Part shown: positions 5,313 to 9,348 of the stretch, piece after piece
Position numbering within the stretch: the first letter of the stretch is position 1
Layout of the letters: every line of letters begins with the position of its first letter
Source of the DNA: Rhodobacterales bacterium UBA7416
GTDB lineage: Bacteria; Pseudomonadota; Alphaproteobacteria; Rhodobacterales; Rhodobacteraceae
Assembly (NCBI GenBank): GCA_002469545.1
Contig: DKMK01000016.1
Location: 1-9,348 of the forward strand
Direction of reading: 5' to 3'
Length of the DNA stretch: 9,348 nt
Translations under genes and position numbers: made by a program
The notes under the pieces: generated by a model
What the model was told of the DNA's origin: nothing
What the model saw: only the letters and a program-made list of their open reading frames with translations
Databases searched by the model: none

Positions 5313-6113
5313 ATGGAATTCCTTTTCTCAACTCCGCATGAAAACGCCTTACTGTTTCTATTTTCTATAGCCATCGTTGCTGGGTTAGTTGATGCAATTG
5401 CTGGCGGCGGCGGTTTAATTACTTTACCCAGCCTGTTATTGTCAGGCGTACCTCCTTTAACAGTTTTGGGCACAAACCGCATGCAATCTGCAATCGGTGA
5501 ATTAACAGCTTTCCTTACGTTTTGGCGCAACAATGCCGTCAATATTTCAGGCCTTTGGATCGGTGTATGCGCCACAGCATTTGGCGCAATAATCGGGTCA
5601 TTTTGCATCAGTTTATTTTCTACAGATTTGCTGAAATCCATGTTGCCCATTTTAATGGCAGTGATTACTGTATACGCCATTTTCTCTACCAGATTACGCA
5701 GGTCTGTGCGGGCGCAAGCGCTGTTATCAAATAGAACGTTTATGATTGTTGGCGGCCTATCAATCGGTTTCTACAATGGATTTTTCGGCCCTGGCGTGGG
5801 TTCATTTTGGATGCTGGCATTCATTGCTTTGCTTGGTTACACGGCCAAAGAAGCGTCAATCGCGACAAAGCCTTTGAACCTTATGGGCAATGTCATTTCA
5901 TTACTTTTCTTCGCGTACATTGGGGCTGTCGATATAACACTCGGGTTGGCAATGGGTGCAGGCCAAATCATCGGATCCTTCGCTGGCAGTCATTTGGTGT
6001 TGAACAAGGGCGACAAGATTGTGCGGCCTGTATTCATAACCGTGTGCTGTGTCATGACTGCCAAACTATTGTATTCCGAGGCAGCTGCGCGCGGTCTTTT
6101 ATCGTGGTTTTAA
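5313..6113 (+). CDS. TSUP-family membrane transporter (TauE/SafE-like exporter)
   Basis: Inner-membrane protein of 266 residues, the usual length for the TSUP family, whose characterised members export sulfite, sulfoacetate or related organosulfur anions. The substrate here is not known. About eight hydrophobic segments are visible: roughly 13-31, 36-52, 79-99, 106-124, 143-176, 190-206, 210-230 and 236-256. The two family half-repeats are recognisable: AGLVDAIAGGGGLITLP (23-39) with GTNRMQS in the N-half, and IGFYNGFFGPGVGSFWM (151-167) with TKPLNLMGN in the C-half. The start is fixed as ATG 5313, because the codon directly before it is an in-frame TAA. There is no good Shine-Dalgarno sequence, so expression may be low or the leader very short. 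The gene begins 68 bp from the IS end and converges on the permease fragment across a 40-bp gap (6114-6153) with no visible terminator. Confidence 0.9.
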   Translation: MEFLFSTPHENALLFLFSIAIVAGLVDAIAGGGGLITLPSLLLSGVPPLTVLGTNRMQSAIGELTAFLTFWRNNAVNISGLWIGVCATAFGAIIGSFCISLFSTDLLKSMLPILMAVITVYAIFSTRLRRSVRAQALLSNRTFMIVGGLSIGFYNGFFGPGVGSFWMLAFIALLGYTAKEASIATKPLNLMGNVISLLFFAYIGAVDITLGLAMGAGQIIGSFAGSHLVLNKGDKIVRPVFITVCCVMTAKLLYSEAAARGLLSWF

Positions 6114-6153
6114 CCAGGTGGTTTATTCAAAGTTAAGAAACGAATTCAAAATC

Positions 6154-7736
6154 CTACTCTCTTCCACGCAGAATACTTGCAGGCCGAAGCATTAGGGGAC
6201 GCCATGCAAAAATCAGACCCGTTATAAGTGTTGTTAAAACACCACCCATAATAATTGCAAAGGCAGGCCACCCGAAGAATTGATATTCAGATTTCATCAC
6301 GAATACCATAACCGCCCACCCAGAAAGAACGCCCGTCAACAATGCAACGCATCCTGCTGCTGCGCCCAGTATAATGGACCGCAAGGCAAAGCTTATCAAA
6401 ATTCGCAAGCGAGACGCGCCAAGGGTCTTAAGAACCGCAGCTTCGAATACACGTGCTGGCTCTCCTGCGGCAGCGGCACCTATCAAAACAACAAATCCAC
6501 TTAGTAACGTCACTCCTGCGCCATAAGATGTAGCCGTCGCAATTCCCTTCAATGCATCCCCAACACGCGCAATAGCATCACGCACACGAATGGCTGTTAT
6601 GTTTGGATAACGACTTCCTACGGCGCGCAATAAATCGGCTTCGGCCTCTTTTGCGGCGTAAACAGTGGCAATATTCGTATGAGGCGCACCAGCCAAAGCC
6701 CCTGGATTTAGGGTCAGCACAAAGTTAATACTGGCATTTGAAAAATCAACACTTCGAAAATTTGATATGGTCGCTTTAATTTCTCGGCCAAGAATATTTA
6801 TCGTCAATGTGTCGCCAAGCTCTAACCCAATTTCCAATGCTTCCTCTTCTGCAACACTTACTAATGGCGATCCTGTATAATCTTCTGACCACCACGTTCC
6901 CCTCGTGATCGTTGCGTTTTTCGTTGGGAAGGCTGAATATGTTATTCCCCGATCACCTCTGATGACCCAATGATCGCCTGCAACGTCACGCGCATCAATG
7001 TTGTTGATGTGCGTGACGACGCCACGGAGCATTGGAGCCGTGTCCACACGCGAAACACGTTGATCACTTTTTACCTTTTCTACAAAAGTTGAAAGCTGAT
7101 CAGGCTGGATATCCAAGAAAAAGTAAGCCGGTGCAATTTTCGGCAAATCTTGTGCGATTGAATTGCGCAAATTGGAATCAATTTGTCCAACAGATGCCAA
7201 AACAGCCAGGCCAAGGCCCAAAGAAAGAATAACAGATGTCGTCTCGCCGCCTGCCCCGCCAATAGCGCCTAGCGCCAAACGTAGCGCAGGATGGTTGCGT
7301 ACGAATTTAGTGCGCGCTAGCCGCGCAGAAAGCCGTCTGACGGCAATGGCAGATAATACCAATGCGCCCAAGGCAACCAGGATGCCAGCAGCAGTCCACA
7401 ACGCCAGCAAGGGTGATCCTGAAAAGAGAGCCGCCGCCGCAATTAGTGCTGCGGTCAGCATAAAAATTAAAAGTAAAAATTTAAATCGTGGCCTACCTTT
7501 TGGTTGACCAGATGCCGCACGAAACAGCGTAGCAGCTCTTATATTCTCGGCCTGTGATAATGGCCAAAGTGTAAATATTAGTGCGGATAAAAACCCATAA
7601 AGCGCCGCCTCTGCCAATGCCGGAAAATGTAAACCAACGGCAATTGGCACCGGGAATGACGTCTCTATTATAGTCGCCAAAAGAATCGGAAGAAGAGCGC
7701 CAAGCACCAATCCCACCGTAATGGGGTCTGATCGTA
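6154..7736 (-). pseudogene. FtsX/YbbP-type ABC transporter permease, 5'-truncated fragment
   Basis: C-terminal part, about 528 codons, of a large FtsX-family permease; YbbP-like proteins are normally around 830-850 residues. Visible from the N-terminal side of the fragment: a membrane segment at TVGLVLGALLPILLATII, the conserved FTLWPLSQAENIRAATLFR stretch, several hydrophobic segments, a soluble region of about 210 residues (roughly 7180-6550), and the final FtsX core with LIGAAAAGEPARVFEAAVLKTLGASR plus the last segments up to the stop TAG at 6156-6154. The first FtsX half (about 300 residues) and the start are missing; homology begins right at the phaB stop codon. The frame stays open upstream to 7815, but only as an antisense-free shadow of phaB in another phase. 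A GTG at 7716 is the nearest possible restart. No internal stop or frameshift is seen, so the truncation is recent or the remnant is tolerated. The partner ATPase is not in the window. Confidence 0.82.
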
Positions 7737-8474
7737 TCAGTACATATGTTGGCCACCGTTCACCGAAATGGTAGAGCCCGTCACAAATTGACTGTCTTCG
7801 CGGCACAAGAACCAAACAGCGCGCGCGATCTCTAGTGGATCGCCTAGACGGCCGACTGGTACGCTTTGAACGATCTTTTCTAGGACGGCCTCTGGCACAG
7901 CCGCAACCATGTCTGTGTCGACATATCCTGGTGCAACAGCGTTCACTGTAATGCCGTTTCGCGCGCCTTCTTGCGCCATAGCTTTGGTCATTCCAATTAC
8001 GCCGGCCTTGGCCGCACAGTAATTAACTTGGCCGTATTGGCCCGCCTGCCCGTTCACCGAGCTAATGTTGACGATCCGTCCGAATTGCTCTTCAAGCATC
8101 CCACCCCATACATTTTTGGACATATTATAAACCGAAGTAAGGTTCACATTGATCACTTCGTGCCACATATCAGGGGTCATGCGTTTAAGCGTTCCATCAC
8201 GTGTAATACCGGCGTTATTTACGATCACGGTTGGTGTACCAAGGTCGGCTTTGATTTGCGCAATGGATTGTTCGCAAGCTTCAAAATTACCGACATCCCA
8301 TTTATAGGCGGGGATTCCAGTTTCTGCTGTAAATTTTTCAGCAGCGGCATCATTGCCTGCATATCCCGCGGCGACGACATAACCGCGTTCTTTCAACAAC
8401 TCGCTAATTCCGCGTCCAATTCCGCGAGTTCCGCCAGTAACAATTGCAGTGCGTTGTGTGCCTTCTTCATTCAT
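7737..8474 (-). CDS. phaB: Acetoacetyl-CoA reductase (NADPH-dependent, SDR family)
   Basis: Cytoplasmic short-chain dehydrogenase of 245 residues that reduces acetoacetyl-CoA to (R)-3-hydroxybutyryl-CoA, the monomer for polyhydroxybutyrate. The cofactor motif TGGTRGIG is at 13-20, NNAG at 86-89, the catalytic Asn in NVNL at 111, and Ser139, Tyr152 and Lys156 form the SDR triad. NISSVNGQAGQYGQVNY is characteristic of PhaB, and the C-terminus TGSTISVNGGQHMY looks complete. FabG is the main alternative, but the NGQ-G-Q-GQ-NY segment favours PhaB. Start: ATG 8474 with AAGGA 8-9 bases upstream. phaA is not adjacent. Downstream on the same strand the ABC permease fragment begins at the stop codon, with no terminator between. 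It is divergent from the 3-hydroxybutyrate dehydrogenase gene, its metabolic counterpart. Confidence 0.93.
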   Translation of the reverse strand: MNEEGTQRTAIVTGGTRGIGRGISELLKERGYVVAAGYAGNDAAAEKFTAETGIPAYKWDVGNFEACEQSIAQIKADLGTPTVIVNNAGITRDGTLKRMTPDMWHEVINVNLTSVYNMSKNVWGGMLEEQFGRIVNISSVNGQAGQYGQVNYCAAKAGVIGMTKAMAQEGARNGITVNAVAPGYVDTDMVAAVPEAVLEKIVQSVPVGRLGDPLEIARAVWFLCREDSQFVTGSTISVNGGQHMY

Positions 8475-8511
8475 AATATTTTCCTTAAGATTGATTATTG
8501 TGTAGAACTTA

Positions 8512-8536
8512 TGCCGTGCTTTGCCCTAGCTTAGGG
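8512..8536. promoter_or_regulatory. Possible operator in the divergent phaB/bdhA control region
   Basis: The 110-bp gap 8475-8584 holds two oddities side by side. TGC recurs at exact 5-base steps (8512, 8517, 8522), followed by a short inverted repeat CCCTA-GCT-TAGGG at 8524-8536. TGC-rich sites are known for PhaR-type PHB regulators, and a shared operator would fit the divergent gene pair. The link is inference; the repeats are short. No convincing -35/-10 pair was found on either strand of this gap. Confidence 0.25.
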
Positions 8537-8584
8537 TCAGTGTCACAGAATGGCAAACACCTAAAAAGATGGACAAAATTTCAT

Positions 8585-9348
8585 ATGCAAAAATTTGAAA
8601 ATAAAATCGCAGTCGTCACTGGATCGACCAGTGGCATTGGCAAAGCAATCGCAGTTGAACTTGCCAATGGTGGGTGTGACGTGATGCTCAACGGATTTGG
8701 CGACCCACAAGAGATTGAAACGTTTCGCCAAGAGTTGGCACAAACAACAGGTCGTAAAATTGGCTATAGCAATGCGGATATGACGAAACCAAATGATATC
8801 CGCGACATGATTACCAGCGCCAAAGCTGAACTTGGTGACATTGATATTCTAATTAATAATGCTGGTATTCAATTTGTATCCCCTGTCGAAGATTTCCCTG
8901 TGGAAAAATGGGATGCAATTATCGCCATCAACCTGTCCTCTGCATTTCACACGATTGCGGCGACTTTGCCAGATATGCGCAAAAATGGTTGGGGTCGTAT
9001 TGTCAACATCGCCTCAGTGCATTCATTGGTTGCCTCGCCATACAAAGCGGCTTATGTGGCGGCAAAACACGGGATTGCTGGCTTGACCAAAACGGTTGCA
9101 CTTGAATGTGCCCGCGACGGTGTCACGGTTAATGCGGTATCGCCCGGATATGTCTGGACGCCATTGGTCGAGAAACAAGTCCCCGATACAGCCAAAGCAC
9201 GCGGAATTTCAGAAGAAGAGGTGAAACAAGATGTTTTGCTTGCTGCGCAACCGTCCAAGAAATTTGTCACGGTTGAAGAGGTTGCTGAAACGGTGCTGTT
9301 TCTATGCAGTGATACTGCATCAAGCATGACCGGTGCCAACTTAAACGT
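8585..9348 (+). CDS. bdhA: D-3-hydroxybutyrate dehydrogenase (SDR family), 3' end outside window
   Basis: NAD-dependent cytoplasmic enzyme interconverting (R)-3-hydroxybutyrate and acetoacetate, used in polyhydroxybutyrate breakdown and ketone-body use. The window gives 254 codons with no stop; family members are about 258-262 residues, so only a few are missing. Seen: cofactor motif TGSTSGIG (12-19), NNAG (91-94), Asn116, and the triad Ser144, Tyr157 and Lys161. The substrate-binding set known from bacterial 3-hydroxybutyrate dehydrogenases (Gln, His, Lys, Gln) is present as Gln96, His146, Lys154 and Gln198 with the same mutual spacing. This separates it from generic SDRs. AQPSKKFVTVEEVAETVLFL (221-240) is also typical of the family. 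Start: ATG 8585, giving the normal N-terminus MQKFENKIAVVTG. There is no strong Shine-Dalgarno sequence; only a weak purine patch AAAAAGATGG lies more than ten bases upstream. Confidence 0.94.
   Translation, partial: MQKFENKIAVVTGSTSGIGKAIAVELANGGCDVMLNGFGDPQEIETFRQELAQTTGRKIGYSNADMTKPNDIRDMITSAKAELGDIDILINNAGIQFVSPVEDFPVEKWDAIIAINLSSAFHTIAATLPDMRKNGWGRIVNIASVHSLVASPYKAAYVAAKHGIAGLTKTVALECARDGVTVNAVSPGYVWTPLVEKQVPDTAKARGISEEEVKQDVLLAAQPSKKFVTVEEVAETVLFLCSDTASSMTGANLN

Noticed and set aside
6114..6153. Bidirectional terminator between the exporter and the permease fragment
   Set aside because: The 40-bp gap has no GC-rich inverted repeat followed by a T-run on either strand.
7737..7815. N-terminal extension of the permease reaching ATG at 7815
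   Set aside because: Residues encoded there (MVLVPRRQSI and so on) are phaB read in another phase and show no permease character. Family homology starts only after the phaB stop.
7971..8534. 187-codon open frame antisense to phaB
   Set aside because: It lies wholly over a clear phaB gene on the opposite strand, and its translation shows no domain or coherent composition. It is a shadow frame.
8569..8598. Tiny leader frame ATGGACAAAATT upstream of and overlapping the bdhA start
   Set aside because: It is only nine codons, out of frame with bdhA and without a clear Shine-Dalgarno sequence. There is nothing to distinguish it from chance.

Overview
The window looks like a marine-type alphaproteobacterial chromosome, probably Rhodobacterales. 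This is inferred from the protein style of BetA, PhaB and 3-hydroxybutyrate dehydrogenase and from the moderate base composition, not from any search. It carries ordinary metabolic genes interrupted by one IS3-family insertion sequence, and that insertion sequence is the most unusual object here.

Layout. Bases 1-1564 (+) hold a choline dehydrogenase (betA) whose first few dozen residues lie outside the window. It converges on, and overlaps by 4 bp, a soluble PAS-PAS-GGDEF-EAL cyclic-di-GMP enzyme (1561-3618, -) that has a good promoter candidate at 3709-3737. An IS3-family element fills 3797-5245: 30-bp terminal inverted repeats, a GTG target duplication, orfA, and a disrupted orfB. A TSUP-family (TauE/SafE-like) membrane exporter follows at 5313-6113 (+). 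Converging on it is the 3' two-thirds of an FtsX/YbbP-type ABC permease (6154-about 7736, -), cut off at its 5' end exactly where phaB stops. phaB (acetoacetyl-CoA reductase, 7737-8474, -) is divergent from a D-3-hydroxybutyrate dehydrogenase gene (8585-end, +) that lacks only its last few codons. That pair joins a step of polyhydroxybutyrate synthesis to a step of its breakdown across a 110-bp shared control region.

Main discovery candidate. The IS contains six copies, three in each orientation, of a 37-42 bp palindromic element. Each copy has the same plan: a short outer stem (ACC with GGT, or CCC with GGG), a 4x4 internal loop (GnCA opposite GAnA), an 8-10 bp inner stem whose sequence differs between copies but stays self-complementary, and a loop of 2-3 bases. 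Each copy lies at a point where the transposase departs from the usual IS3 protein. Removing all six restores an almost continuous IS3 transposase of about 1.22 kb, with a single internal TGA. I saw no copy in the other 7.9 kb. This looks like a very small mobile or recombinogenic palindrome family that has repeatedly colonised one IS. The alternative, that the elements are tolerated because they are skipped or removed at RNA level, is testable.

A second genome-rearrangement scar is the exact abutment of the truncated permease to the phaB stop codon. No rRNA, tRNA, CRISPR array or replication origin was seen.
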